From Metabacillus sediminilitoris (lineage in GTDB: Bacteria > Bacillota > Bacilli > Bacillales > Bacillaceae): a stretch of DNA of 64,000 nt. Below, one piece after another: positions 17,481-26,196 of this stretch. Below the pieces are notes generated by a model. That model worked only from the letters and a program-made list of their open reading frames with translations, was not told the DNA's origin and ran no database searches. The stretch lies in the NCBI RefSeq assembly GCF_009720625.1, contig NZ_CP046266.1:5251501-5315500 (forward strand). The letters run 5' to 3'. Each line of letters starts with the position of its first letter. The stretch's first letter is position 1. Both the position numbers and the translations under genes were made by a program.

Positions 17481-17527
17481 AGTATCCATAAAAAATTTCG
17501 CATTTTATTGACTTTTTTATGGATACT
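17481..17527. terminator. bidirectional terminator between DUF4183 genes
   Basis: AGTATCCATAAAAAA (17481-17495) pairs perfectly with TTTTTTATGGATACT (17513-17527). It lies between the convergent ends of the two DUF4183 genes. Confidence 0.75.
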
Positions 17528-17534
17528 AGCTTTT

Positions 17535-17948
17535 TTAAAGATTAATCAGGATAAACTGAAGCGTTATCGGTACACCCGCTTCAGGTGCTGTTGGTGTTAA
17601 CAAGGTTAATACTCCTGTTTGCACAAGGTAAGCAGTTTGGGGTTGAATTATACCATTAATAAACAAATTAATATAGGAAACTTCGCTTGGTGATAATATC
17701 TGAGTTGTTCCGAATTCCGCTAAGCCATCAGCATTTGTATATATAAGTTTTTGACCGTCAGAAAAAGTAAAGTACAATAAATTAGTTGTAGGGATTGGAC
17801 CTAGAATTGGAGGTCCTTGTTCACCCTGAGGTCCTTGAGGCCCTCTTGGTCCTCGTGGACCGATTATTCTTTGCTTCGGCGGTTTTGGAATTGGAACCAT
17901 AGGACAGCATCCCTGAAAAGATCGATTATTGTTAACTATATAAATCAC
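17535..17948 (-). CDS. collagen-like DUF4183 spore-surface protein
   Basis: A 137-residue protein. After a short N-terminal segment with two cysteines (GCCPM) comes a brief collagen-type region of G-x-y triplets ([18 protein letters not shown]), then a DUF4183 domain ([24 protein letters not shown] ending [10 protein letters not shown]). This architecture is that of exosporium filament or coat-surface proteins in Bacillus. The collagen stretch is only about six triplets and could vary between strains. No signal peptide is present, consistent with assembly from the mother cell. Confidence 0.8.
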   Translation of the reverse strand: MIYIVNNNRSFQGCCPMVPIPKPPKQRIIGPRGPRGPQGPQGEQGPPILGPIPTTNLLYFTFSDGQKLIYTNADGLAEFGTTQILSPSEVSYINLFINGIIQPQTAYLVQTGVLTLLTPTAPEAGVPITLQFILINL

Positions 17949-18176
17949 CTCATAAAATTTAACTTATAAAATAATATATGTTAGTGATTTTAGAAAACAT
18001 TGGGCAAGTATTAACTTTCCATTATTGCCTACCCACTCAGGTTATCTATGTAGTAAGTTCCTTTTATATCAGGTTTATAGCTTTAACATACAATTTTTCC
18101 GAATTACTGTCTGTGCCCCTTAAAAAATGTATAGAGTATGCAGAGTCAGTTTACATAATCGCAACTTTAGGAAGTT

Positions 18177-18221
18177 ACAAAAGCGCCAAACCCTTGTATA
18201 TCAAGGGTTTGGCGCTTTTGT
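18177..18221. repeat. perfect inverted repeat, 20-bp arms
   Basis: ACAAAAGCGCCAAACCCTTG (18177-18196) and its exact reverse complement (18202-18221) flank a 5-base loop. A T run follows on the plus strand, so it would terminate transcription, but no credible gene ends here. Arms this long and perfect suggest recent origin, for example a MITE or the joined ends of a lost element. Confidence 0.65.
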
Positions 18222-18403
18222 GTTTTTTATCGTTTATGCATGATTTTATACATGGTTGATTTATCAATGTTTTTAGCTTCGAAAGGAGCTTGGAAACTGC
18301 ATAAAAAAGTGGGATTTTATACAACAAACAAACATACTAAGAATCAACAATTAATTTATATTGTTATATGAATTCATATACACCTATAGCCGTACAATAA
18401 AAT
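18222..18403. other. intergenic, no supported gene
   Basis: AT-rich. A 39-codon plus-strand frame from 18252 lacks a ribosome site and is not credited. Confidence 0.35.
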
Positions 18404-18664
18404 TTATTCATTTTTATCCATATAATCATTTAAAGCTTTTTCAACAATCTCAACCATCGTTGTATCATTCATTGCAGCAAAAGTACGTAATCTTTTTTGT
18501 AAGTCCACATCCAATTGAAATGTAACCTTTTTAAATTCTTTTCTTCTTTTATAGCTGTATTTACATCTTTGTGTATTACTGTATTTACATTTACCTGTAC
18601 TTCTGCAACCTTCCTCACTTAAAGCGCCTTTAATTGAACAATACAGCTGAAGTTTAAGGGTCAA
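18404..18664 (-). CDS. ribbon-helix-helix DNA-binding protein, start uncertain
   Basis: The C-terminal 45 residues (KKVTFQLDVDLQKRLRTFAA followed by MNDTTMVEIVEKALNDYMDK) have the beta-alpha-alpha pattern of Arc/CopG ribbon-helix-helix proteins. The N-terminal 40 residues are cysteine- and lysine-rich and unrecognised. No ATG is available; the longest frame starts TTG at 18664, directly at the end of the pullulanase terminator. The true start may be internal, or the gene may be a fragment. RHH proteins of this size act as plasmid or toxin-antitoxin repressors, but no partner gene is visible beside it. Confidence 0.5.
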   Translation of the reverse strand: MTLKLQLYCSIKGALSEEGCRSTGKCKYSNTQRCKYSYKRRKEFKKVTFQLDVDLQKRLRTFAAMNDTTMVEIVEKALNDYMDKNE

Positions 18665-18668
18665 AAGA

Positions 18669-18692
18669 AAAACCCTATATTAACAGGGTTTT
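18669..18692 (-). terminator. terminator of the pullulanase gene
   Basis: AAAACCCT (18669-18676) pairs with AGGGTTTT (18685-18692), with a T-rich run in the minus direction. It lies about 60 bases after the pullulanase stop codon. Confidence 0.65.
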
Positions 18693-18750
18693 ATCAAACT
18701 TTGTTTTAATCTTTTTTATAAATTATCGAACTTTTTTATATTATCAAACT

Positions 18751-21525
18751 TTATTTTAAATCAACACTTACTTTTACGACAACCGTCGTTAAAGGTTCGA
18801 TTGTAATGGAATCTTTTTTCAGCTTAAATCCGGATTCTTTTTTAACCTTTTCAGCGCCTGCTTCGTCATTATCGACAACGACTTCGCCTTTCCTCAAATC
18901 CTCAGAAAGAGTTAGGGTCCTTTCTTTCATATCCGCATTTACGAACACAAAGTAGGCTTTTTTTCCATCTGTCGATACATTTTTATAGCCAATCACAAGG
19001 TCAGACACGTTCATTTCCGGTGCTTCAATTAAAGTAACATTAGAATCAACAAGTTCCTTGCTTCCTAATCTGAAAGCATCCGTTGATTTTCTTAGTTCAA
19101 TCAGACCTGCTGTGTATTCACGAGTCGTGTTGTTGACTGGATATGCACTCGCATCCGTTGCCTTCTTCCAGTCGAATTTATTGATTGCATCTGAAGAATC
19201 ATAGGAATCGTGAATGAAGTAACCGAACACTTTTCTAGCTTCATCTTGGAGCGTATGAAATTTTTGCTCAGGCAGGCCTTCGCCAAGCCACTGTTTTGTT
19301 CTGCCATGCTCCTGTCCTGCATGCAGGAATGCTGTGCCTTGAGATGTTAACACAAGTGAGTTTCCTAACCGGATTCTTTCATGAATTTCTTCATTGTTTT
19401 CAGGGATAGATGGATCCTTTTTGATGGATTGGGCAATTACATCATATAACGGCAAATTGTCATGCGCCGCAATATATTGCACCATATCACCAGGATCATC
19501 TGCAGCTGTATTGGTAGGCTGCCCTTTAATATTTTTCAGAATAAGATCAAGGCTTCTTGCTCCGCCTGTTAGAAATCGTGGTTCCCCTTCTGATCCAAAA
19601 CCAGATTTCAGCTCATTGCGGATTTCATCTGAGAAGACTCCGACATCATCCGTTTTGTTCATCCAGTCCTGATCGGCACCTTTGCCTGCAAGTGATGGAT
19701 CTGAAAGATGACCGCCGAACGTTCTCCAGCCTTCGCCGATGAATAAGGCATTTTCATTAATCTCTGAAGCAGCATTATAGGCATTCTGGATGGAATCGTA
19801 CGTAGCATCACCCATCATATCAAAACGCATGCCGTCTATTTTGTATTCTTCAAACCAGTACTTAACGGAATCAACCATTAGCTTTTCAGCCATAACGTGA
19901 TTTGTTGCAAGGTTGTTTCCAAACCCGCCGATAAAGTTTCCATTAGCATCCTGGAAAGCATAATAGTTCGGGACAATATCATTCAGCATGCTTGCTTTTG
20001 CCATATGGGTATACACAACATCAAGCACAACACCCATTCCTGAATCATGCACCGCGTCAATGAGACCCTTTAATTCTTTAATTCTGAGCTCCGGATCTTT
20101 CGGGTTCATCGAATAAGCTCCGTCCGGTGAAAAATAGCTGTGAGGATCGTAGCCCCAGTTATATTCATTGTTCGCCGCAGAATACTCAAGCTCACGTTCT
20201 CTCATGTTCGTCTCATCACCGTAATACCAAGCCATCACTGGCAGCAATTGAACGTGAGTCACACCAAGAGATTTGATATATTCAAGCTTATCTTTAAACG
20301 CGTCATAAGTACCCCAGTCAGCTGTTAAATCCCCTTCAATTGAAGGATCAGACGTAAAATCTCTGACGTGCACTTCCCAGATGACTGCATCCTCTCTTTT
20401 TTCATAGCCGTCAATCTTCGCAAAATCAAGTCCTGCTGGGTCTGTTCCTGCAAGGTCAACAATTGCTGCTTTCCCCACCATATCGCCATCAAGACCTGCT
20501 TCACCTTTTGTATTTACAGTGAAAGGAGCCATTGATTTTGCATAAGGATCGAGAACTTTCTTTGTTTCGCCGCCATTTGTTACCTCATACTGATAATAAT
20601 ATCCTTTAAGATCAGTGATTCCGAGATCTTCAGGCTTGACTTCTATTGACCAAACCCCTTTTTCTCCCATAGCTAAATCTAGCTTGCCAATCTCTTTTAC
20701 TGCATCATTTTTATCATAAATAACCGCTGTAACCTTGCTTGCTTTAGGCGCCCATAATTTCAGCACAGCTTTGCCAGATTGATAGACAGCACCAAGATCA
20801 TCGCCATCATACGAATAAAGCTCATCAATCATTCTCCATCCTTTAGTTGCCGCAATTGATTTACCGGCGTATGTAACGGAGTAAGAATCATTCGTCAATT
20901 CTGCAGAAGTACTGACTTCCACTGTTGAATCCGATGTAATTTTTACACTTTCAACTTGAATGTCCGCGCCGTTTTCATCCTGTATTTTAATAGAAGAAAG
21001 CAGTTCCTCTTCCGTTAAACCTTCTGTTCTTGTCAGTCCAAGCAGAAGCTTTTGCTTTGAAACAATTTCTGCGCTGACAATGCCAATCGGATTTTCCCAT
21101 TTAGATGAAGTATAAACCGTGTCATCCGCATTTTTAATCCATAAATGATTGTAGTCTTCAAGCATTGTGAAAACTTTGTCTCCGCCTATTTTCTCGCCAG
21201 TCACGCGATTCACAACAAGGAAACCGAGTTTCTTCGCGCCTTCTTTTACTTTCACATCTATATAGCAGCCGTGTTCATCAGTTTGCTCCTCTGTAAATGG
21301 CAAAGCATCCTTCGGCCATTCTTTTGGTGCTTCCGCTACATCCTCCCATAACCATAATCCAAGGTCTTTGTAGTTTTTATCGTCTTTCACATAGTGAATT
21401 CTGACCGTGTGTTCAGGAAGATCAGGATCCTTTTCTGCTGCGTTTGCTGCTAGCAGCTGTAATGATGGAAATACCATTGTAATAAATAAAATAAAAACAA
21501 GTGCACTTTTCAATAATCTTGGCAT
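18751..21525 (-). CDS. secreted type I pullulanase (GH13_14)
   Basis: A 924-residue extracellular debranching enzyme that hydrolyses alpha-1,6 links in pullulan and branched starch. A signal peptide (residues 1-29, ending ANAAE) is followed by a CBM41 starch-binding domain (HTVRIHYVKDDKNYKDLGLW), a linker domain, a CBM48-like module (YQSGKAVLKLWAPKASKV) and the GH13 barrel. The type I signature YNWGYDPHSYFSPDGAYSM is present. The catalytic residues are Asp in DGMRFDMMG, Glu in ALFIGEGWRT and the stabilising Asp in IAAHDNLPLYD. The frame is intact. The gene is monocistronic, with LacI/CcpA-type operators upstream. Confidence 0.93.
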   Translation of the reverse strand: MPRLLKSALVFILFITMVFPSLQLLAANAAEKDPDLPEHTVRIHYVKDDKNYKDLGLWLWEDVAEAPKEWPKDALPFTEEQTDEHGCYIDVKVKEGAKKLGFLVVNRVTGEKIGGDKVFTMLEDYNHLWIKNADDTVYTSSKWENPIGIVSAEIVSKQKLLLGLTRTEGLTEEELLSSIKIQDENGADIQVESVKITSDSTVEVSTSAELTNDSYSVTYAGKSIAATKGWRMIDELYSYDGDDLGAVYQSGKAVLKLWAPKASKVTAVIYDKNDAVKEIGKLDLAMGEKGVWSIEVKPEDLGITDLKGYYYQYEVTNGGETKKVLDPYAKSMAPFTVNTKGEAGLDGDMVGKAAIVDLAGTDPAGLDFAKIDGYEKREDAVIWEVHVRDFTSDPSIEGDLTADWGTYDAFKDKLEYIKSLGVTHVQLLPVMAWYYGDETNMRERELEYSAANNEYNWGYDPHSYFSPDGAYSMNPKDPELRIKELKGLIDAVHDSGMGVVLDVVYTHMAKASMLNDIVPNYYAFQDANGNFIGGFGNNLATNHVMAEKLMVDSVKYWFEEYKIDGMRFDMMGDATYDSIQNAYNAASEINENALFIGEGWRTFGGHLSDPSLAGKGADQDWMNKTDDVGVFSDEIRNELKSGFGSEGEPRFLTGGARSLDLILKNIKGQPTNTAADDPGDMVQYIAAHDNLPLYDVIAQSIKKDPSIPENNEEIHERIRLGNSLVLTSQGTAFLHAGQEHGRTKQWLGEGLPEQKFHTLQDEARKVFGYFIHDSYDSSDAINKFDWKKATDASAYPVNNTTREYTAGLIELRKSTDAFRLGSKELVDSNVTLIEAPEMNVSDLVIGYKNVSTDGKKAYFVFVNADMKERTLTLSEDLRKGEVVVDNDEAGAEKVKKESGFKLKKDSITIEPLTTVVVKVSVDLK

Positions 21526-21615
21526 CTTTCAACCTCCATTTTATTAGCTTCTCCTCAATGAAACTTTGAAACTGGTAAGAGTGTGTAATGCGTGGATTGT
21601 TTTTGCGTGGATGCG

Positions 21616-21641
21616 CAAACGATTGCATAAAGCGTTTACAT
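21616..21641 (-). promoter_or_regulatory. two LacI/CcpA-type operators upstream of pullulanase
   Basis: GCAAACGATTGC (21616-21627) is a near-palindromic LacI/GalR-family operator, and TAAAGCGTTTACA (21629-21641; TGTAAACGCTTTA on the minus strand) is a cre-like box. They lie 90-115 bases before the start codon. Maltose-type induction plus catabolite repression would fit a starch enzyme (inference). Confidence 0.6.
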
Positions 21642-21799
21642 TTACAATTAAAAGGAAAAATATGCTTTCTGTCAACATTTATTTTTGAAAATTCTACATA
21701 CTTTGTTGCTGTTAAATAAAGATTGATTAAAAATTCCTCACAAACCAGCATTTTACGATAAATAAAAAGAATCCATTTTGAAAAAAGTTTGATCATTTT

Positions 21800-22020
21800 C
21801 TACCTGTGTTGCTCCACAATCGCGCCCTTTAACGGAATAACACCTGAGCTTCTATTAGCTAGTTTTGCTGAAGATTGATCTTTAATTTCTTATTGATCAT
21901 TAATAGGCCCCAGTTCGTGAAAAGAAACTGAAATAATAATCAATCTAAAAGCAGTATTGGATTTTATTTTGAATCAATTGTTCATACTAATATAAAATAT
22001 CTGTTTCAGAAGGAGATTAT
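21800..22020. other. intergenic with a dispersed GCGCCC-type repeat
   Basis: Holds GTTGCTCCACAATCGCGCCC followed by TTTAACGGAATAA (21809-21841), a member of a small dispersed family also seen at 22390-22425, 22464-22498 and 23250-23283. It also carries the promoter region of the following small gene. Confidence 0.5.
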
Positions 22021-22218
22021 ATGCCAAATCAAAAAAATAATCACCATAATCCAGTCCTACATAAAAATCAAGTTAATCGATTAAATAAAGAAGATGATAT
22101 ATATGACATACTTAAACAAACAATGGAAGTGGATACAGATGTCAATGAAGACCCAAATCGGGAAAGATTATTGGATGAATCAGTCGATGCTTTTCTAGAA
22201 TCAAAAGAAGAACAGTAA
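22021..22218 (+). CDS. acidic hydrophilic protein, 65 residues
   Basis: A small soluble protein with an excellent ribosome site (AGAAGGAGATTATATG). The N terminus is Asn/His-rich (MPNQKNNHHNPVLHKNQVNR) and the remainder acidic (EDDIYDILKQTMEVDTDVNE, ESVDAFLESKEEQ). No domain, cysteine or membrane span is seen. It is monocistronic with its own terminator. Composition resembles the small, soluble, spore- or stress-associated proteins of Bacillus, but I do not recognise a family and assign no function. Confidence 0.6.
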   Translation: MPNQKNNHHNPVLHKNQVNRLNKEDDIYDILKQTMEVDTDVNEDPNRERLLDESVDAFLESKEEQ

Positions 22219-22693
22219 TATAAGTGATGAATAACAATAAAGTTGTTTAATTCTGCTGCCATAAATACGCAAAACACCATTTTAAAAATTCAAATGGTGT
22301 TAAAATAGTTGTTTATTATTCTTTGACATGTACTTATTTTACTCGAAATTAGTAACAATAAAGTCATTTAATAATCAGGTCTTAAAAGGTGTTGTTCAAC
22401 AATCGGGCCCTGATTCTTGAATAAGCTACTACATAATATTTGCGAACTACGACATTAATCACAATTCTTGCTGCAGAATTGCGCCCTATTCTGGAATAGT
22501 CCATTACTAATATTACCTCGTGAAACCCTTTTTACCTTTTCTCTTTTTTTTACTTTTTGTCTCCAGAATAGTAGTTGAATACCGAACAGTTAGGTTAGCA
22601 TAACATAATTCGAGACAGCCACTGTACAAATAATTGCTACGCCACACTGCTACTTTCCAAACCTCGGCGAACTTGTGATTGCCGACGTCTAGG
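22219..22693. other. intergenic with terminator and dispersed repeats
   Basis: Contains the terminator at 22273-22301 and two members of the GCGCCC-type repeat (22390-22425, GTTGTTCAACAATCGGGCCC; 22464-22498, TTCTTGCTGCAGAATTGCGC). No gene is seen. Confidence 0.5.
22273..22301 (+). terminator. rho-independent terminator
   Basis: AACACCATTT (22273-22282) pairs with AAATGGTGTT (22292-22301), downstream of the 65-residue gene. Confidence 0.6.
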
Positions 22694-23110
22694 TCACACT
22701 TTTCTGGTCGAACCTAGAACCTCCAAATAGTGTTGATTGTACATAATGCCTAGGATATTCCCAAATGGATCTACTACGGAAGCAGTGATGAACCCCTCGC
22801 CGCGCTCTGTTGGCGCCTCATACTCTTTCGCTCCCATAGACAGCAACTTCTTGAAAGTTGCTGTTACATCGTCGACGTGCCAGTACACTACAGCACCGGC
22901 CGGGCAGGTCGCTGAACTATCAGGCGCGTAGCTGCTATCTATCAGACCCAGTTCGTGCTGGTAATCGCCGAGGCGAAACTCAGCATATCCTGGACGTTCG
23001 AAGTATGGTTCGATTCCCAATAGCTCGGCGTACCACTTCTTTGCTGCTGCAAGATCATCCGTCCAAAAACTAACTGTGGTGAGTCCTCGTAATGTCTGTG
23101 TATCGCTCAT
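22694..23110 (-). CDS. VOC/glyoxalase-family protein
   Basis: A 138-residue vicinal-oxygen-chelate fold protein. It has two beta-alpha-beta-beta-beta halves: TTVSFWTDDLAAAKKWYAEL and VVYWHVDDVTATFKKLLSMG, ending with the typical VVDPFGNILGIMYNQ. Members include glyoxalases, fosfomycin/bleomycin resistance proteins and dioxygenases; the sequence does not separate these. The start at 23110 follows AAGGAGGAAATCGATT. The gene is noticeably more GC-rich than its surroundings, and it is flanked on both sides by copies of the dispersed GCGCCC repeat, so it may have been acquired. Confidence 0.82.
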   Translation of the reverse strand: MSDTQTLRGLTTVSFWTDDLAAAKKWYAELLGIEPYFERPGYAEFRLGDYQHELGLIDSSYAPDSSATCPAGAVVYWHVDDVTATFKKLLSMGAKEYEAPTERGEGFITASVVDPFGNILGIMYNQHYLEVLGSTRKV

Positions 23111-23462
23111 AATCGATTTCCTCCTTAATGTTGAGTAGTATGTCTTGATACTCAACTAAATAACATCTTCTAATTAACTTCGATTTACTTACGATTAATC
23201 CTTTCTCTTATTAAGGAAAATGGATATTAACAAAAAGAAAGAGCGTAATTCTTGCTGCAGAATTGCGCCCTTTAATTGAATAATCAAATTCTGACCTCTC
23301 TCATAAAATCACATAATTCTTCTTCAACTAAACCAGCTAATAGGATGTCAACATTTTTCAATAAAAATCCTATAAACAAAATGATATACTAAAAATATTC
23401 ATGCCAAATAACCTTCCTCATTTATATTGGAAGGTTTTTCATGTTTTGCCTAATTGTTTTTG
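23111..23462. other. intergenic with dispersed repeat
   Basis: Carries another member of the dispersed repeat (23250-23283, ATTCTTGCTGCAGAATTGCG followed by CCCTTTAATTGAATAA) and the 3' flank of the next IS element. No gene is seen. Confidence 0.45.
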
Positions 23463-24665
23463 TTAAGCTAAATCCAGGAAAGCTTCTTTACGTTTTAGTA
23501 AGGCATAAATCCAATGAATAAGCTTATTTACACATGCAATCATTGCGACTTTAAAAGGTTTTCCTTCTTCTCGCTTTCGATCATAGAACTCTTTTAGCTT
23601 CTTATTACGAGAGGATCTGATCCCACAGAGAACAGCCATATATAAGGCATGTCGCAGTCTGCTTGAGCCTCTCTTGGTGATTCGATTAATCGTCGCTGTA
23701 AATTTCCCCGATGAATGTACACTTGGATCGATTCCAGAGAAGGCAACCAATTTTTTAGGGTGATTAAACCGTTCGATTTCTCCAATTTCAGAAATAATCG
23801 TTGCCGCGATTTTTTCTCCGATACCGGGAATCGACTGGATAATCTTATATTCTTCTATTTCTCCTGCCAGGGCATCTATTTGATCATCTAACTTTGCTAG
23901 ATGCTCTTGGTATTGGAGAAGCAGTTGAATATACATTTCAAGGCTTATCAAATGACTTTGATAGACTATGCTCTTAAATGGGTTACGCTGAGCTGCTTCA
24001 TAAAGCTTCTTTGCCCTTTCTTGTGCCCAACGTTCCGAACGACTCATACATAAACTCGCTATTTTATCGGTTACCTTGTTTTCTCCAGCCTGTACCACAG
24101 ATTCTGACGTACTAAATTCCAGGAGTATGTTTAGAGAAACTTTTGAATACAAATCTCCAAATACCCCTTTATATTCAGGAAACACTTGATCTAAAATCGC
24201 ATGAAACTGTAACTTAGCTTGAACATACAAACCCGTAAGGGTTTCATGTTGTCTAGTAAGATGACGAAGGTTTAAACGTTGGATACCCCTTTTTTTATAG
24301 GGTTCAAGCTCTTCTTTGTAATACAGTTCACACAAGCGAAAAGCATCTATTTCATCTGTTTTCACATTTCGCAAACTCGATTTTTTTGCCTGATAAGACA
24401 GTAAAGGATTGATCATAATGTATAAATAATTCTGTTCCTCTAAAAACTGAATGACAGGAGTGTGATAATGTCCCGTCGATTCTAATATTACACTTGGTTT
24501 TATACCAGTCTCATTTTCTACCACTTTCAAATAATGAAGTAAGGCATCTAGTCCCTCAGTCGTGTGTGATACACTAAAACTTTTTCCAAACGGCTTTCGT
24601 TTATCTAAAAATGCTTGAACCTGGCTTTCCCCTTTTGAAACATCCAGACCGATTACTGGATTCAT
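23463..24665 (-). CDS. IS110-family transposase (DEDD), 400 residues
   Basis: The N-terminal RuvC-like domain has NPVIGLDVSKGESQ (Asp), VILESTGHYH (Glu) and RNVKTDEIDAFRL (Asp-x-x-Asp). The C-terminal domain has IIQSIPGIGEKIAATIISEI, LVAFSGIDPSVHSSGKF (catalytic-serine region) and KRGSSRLRHALYMAV. The frame is intact, so the element may be active. Confidence 0.92.
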   Translation of the reverse strand: MNPVIGLDVSKGESQVQAFLDKRKPFGKSFSVSHTTEGLDALLHYLKVVENETGIKPSVILESTGHYHTPVIQFLEEQNYLYIMINPLLSYQAKKSSLRNVKTDEIDAFRLCELYYKEELEPYKKRGIQRLNLRHLTRQHETLTGLYVQAKLQFHAILDQVFPEYKGVFGDLYSKVSLNILLEFSTSESVVQAGENKVTDKIASLCMSRSERWAQERAKKLYEAAQRNPFKSIVYQSHLISLEMYIQLLLQYQEHLAKLDDQIDALAGEIEEYKIIQSIPGIGEKIAATIISEIGEIERFNHPKKLVAFSGIDPSVHSSGKFTATINRITKRGSSRLRHALYMAVLCGIRSSRNKKLKEFYDRKREEGKPFKVAMIACVNKLIHWIYALLKRKEAFLDLA

Positions 24666-24679
24666 TCTTTATCTCTTCC

Positions 24680-24870
24680 TCTCCATTTGTTTTGCCAGTA
24701 GCCCCTATTCCTCTTGCAGTATCATAGCTTCGCTTGTTATACGAGATCGTTGTCCCAACCAGCCTCAAACATGTTTCTTCAAGTAGGGGGCGGACAGTTT
24801 AGTTGACGAGATCATGGTCCCACGCACCCGTACGTCCTACCCTGGCTACCGATATAATAGGTCCTATATA
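24680..24870 (-). ncRNA. candidate bridge RNA of the IS110-group element
   Basis: The non-coding segment before the transposase contains two 17-base strings that differ at only two positions: ACGAGATCGTTGTCCCA (24741-24757) and ACGAGATCATGGTCCCA (24806-24822), 65 bases apart. Known bridge RNAs have two internal loops, one reading the target and one the donor, which share core bases. The paired strings sit where those loops would be expected. Structure and ends are inferred. Confidence 0.55.
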
Positions 24871-25025
24871 AAAAAGGTCAACCAGTAAAAACTGGTTAAC
24901 CTCATAATACGAACGCACCCGTTAATTCAACAAGTACCCAAAAAATCCAATGTATACTTTACAAGATTAGTTTACTTAAGCGATGTTATAGGTATGTAAA
25001 AAAGAGTTTAAAAGCAAACCTTACT

Positions 25026-25136
25026 CTACTTAGCTCTTTTTATCATTTTATATAATTCCTTTACTGTCCAACTTACAAAGGCAAGAGATAGTCCTAATAA
25101 TAATAAAATAACTAAAATAGCAACAAAAGTTTCCAC
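25026..25136 (-). CDS. 36-residue single-span membrane peptide
   Basis: Starts GTG at 25136 after AAAGAGGTGAGTTACA, which is a strong ribosome site. The peptide is METFVAILVILLLLGLSLAF followed by VSWTVKELYKMIKRAK: one hydrophobic helix (residues 4-24) and a short, positively charged cytoplasmic tail. Size and shape are those of type I toxin peptides or of small membrane-regulatory peptides, but no antisense RNA is evident and I do not recognise the family. Confidence 0.6.
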   Translation of the reverse strand: METFVAILVILLLLGLSLAFVSWTVKELYKMIKRAK

Positions 25137-25301
25137 TGTAACTCACCTCTTTCATATATTTATTACGTATTACCCTTAAAAAAGTTTCTTTTTATTCACA
25201 ATCTTTTTTGTAATATCTATTGGTTTATACGTTCGTTGAACAAGACAATAAAATAACTTTTATAGTAAAATATTAGTATTTGCAAAAGGAGCCTCATTCT
25301 T

Positions 25302-25922
25302 ATGAATATTTTAATTTTAGGTGCAACTGGACGAGTTGGAAGTCAAATAGTTACTTATGCCCTTCATGAAAGTCATCATGTTACTGTATTAGTTCGCACT
25401 CCAGAGAAGATTCAAATAAATAATGAAAATTTAACCATTATTAAAGGGAATGTTTTAAATAAAGATGATATCGTACGTGCAATGCATGGGATTGATGTAG
25501 TTATTAGTGCACTAAATACTGATGGCACAACCACTCTATCAGAAAGTATGCCACTTATTATCGAAGCAATGGAAAACGAAGGTATAAAACGAATAATAAC
25601 TATAGGAACTGCGGGTATTCTGCAAAGTAGAACCACGCCAAATTCTCTGCGTTATCAATCAAGTGAATCAAAGCAGAAGTCAACCCGTGCAGCGAAAGAA
25701 CATCATAAAGTTTACGATATGCTCAAACAATCAACCCTCGAATGGACGATTGTCTGTCCTACGTACTTGCCGTATGGAGAAAGGGTAGGCAAATATCGAA
25801 TAGACCGGAATTTTTTGCCGGAGGGTGGAGCTGAAATATCCGTACCGGATACAGCAGAATTTTCATTTAAACAGATAAAAGCAAGCGATTATATAAAATC
25901 ACGTGTAGGTATCGCCTACTAA
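25302..25922 (+). CDS. NAD(P)-binding atypical SDR (NmrA/SDR_a5-like)
   Basis: A 206-residue Rossmann-fold oxidoreductase or sensor. The dinucleotide motif GATGRVGSQ is at residues 7-15, followed by VTVLVRTPEK (binding of the adenosine phosphate), IIKGNVLN and VVISALNTDG, and later CPTYLPYG. Such atypical short-chain dehydrogenases include NAD(P)H sensors, flavin reductases and epimerase-like enzymes. The sequence does not define a substrate. The start is ATG at 25302 after AAAAGGAGCCTCATTCTT. Confidence 0.85.
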   Translation: MNILILGATGRVGSQIVTYALHESHHVTVLVRTPEKIQINNENLTIIKGNVLNKDDIVRAMHGIDVVISALNTDGTTTLSESMPLIIEAMENEGIKRIITIGTAGILQSRTTPNSLRYQSSESKQKSTRAAKEHHKVYDMLKQSTLEWTIVCPTYLPYGERVGKYRIDRNFLPEGGAEISVPDTAEFSFKQIKASDYIKSRVGIAY

Positions 25923-26077
25923 TAATATTCTTATACTACTTTCATCTTGGATTAACCCGTTTGTTGAAAAAGAAAATGTGATTCGGCAACAATGCCCACT
26001 CTTCAACTAAAGCACCCTTTCTGGAATATCTAAAATATGAATTAGAGTCTAAAAATCACAAGAAATTAAAAGTAAAG

Positions 26078-26108
26078 GAGATGTTGTAAAATTAACATCT
26101 CTTTTTTT
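26078..26108 (+). terminator. rho-independent terminator
   Basis: GAGATGTT (26078-26085) pairs with AACATCTC (26094-26101), followed by seven T. It lies about 155 bases after the SDR-like gene, the nearest plus-strand gene. Confidence 0.65.
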
Positions 26109-26196
26109 ACTAAACGCTCCATTAGTTGAAGAACAAAAAAGCCTTACTCCATATTGAAGTAAAGCACCCGTTACTTTAAGTATATATTTTCACAAA

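Larger units (their letters stand above)
23440..24870 (-). mobile_element. IS110-group insertion sequence (minus orientation)
   Basis: A complete transposase with a ~200-base GC-richer non-coding segment upstream of its start, as in IS110-group elements whose bridge RNA comes from the left end. This is the reverse of the arrangement in the IS1111-type element at 14.3 kb, and the proteins are different, so it is an independent insertion. The ends are approximate. Confidence 0.6.

Noticed and set aside
17978..18259. 93-codon plus-strand frame
   Set aside because: No ribosome site, unusual composition, and it runs through the perfect 18177-18221 inverted repeat.
18252..18371. 39-codon frame starting MVDLSMFLASKG
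   Set aside because: No ribosome site before the ATG; AT-rich, and no recognisable features.
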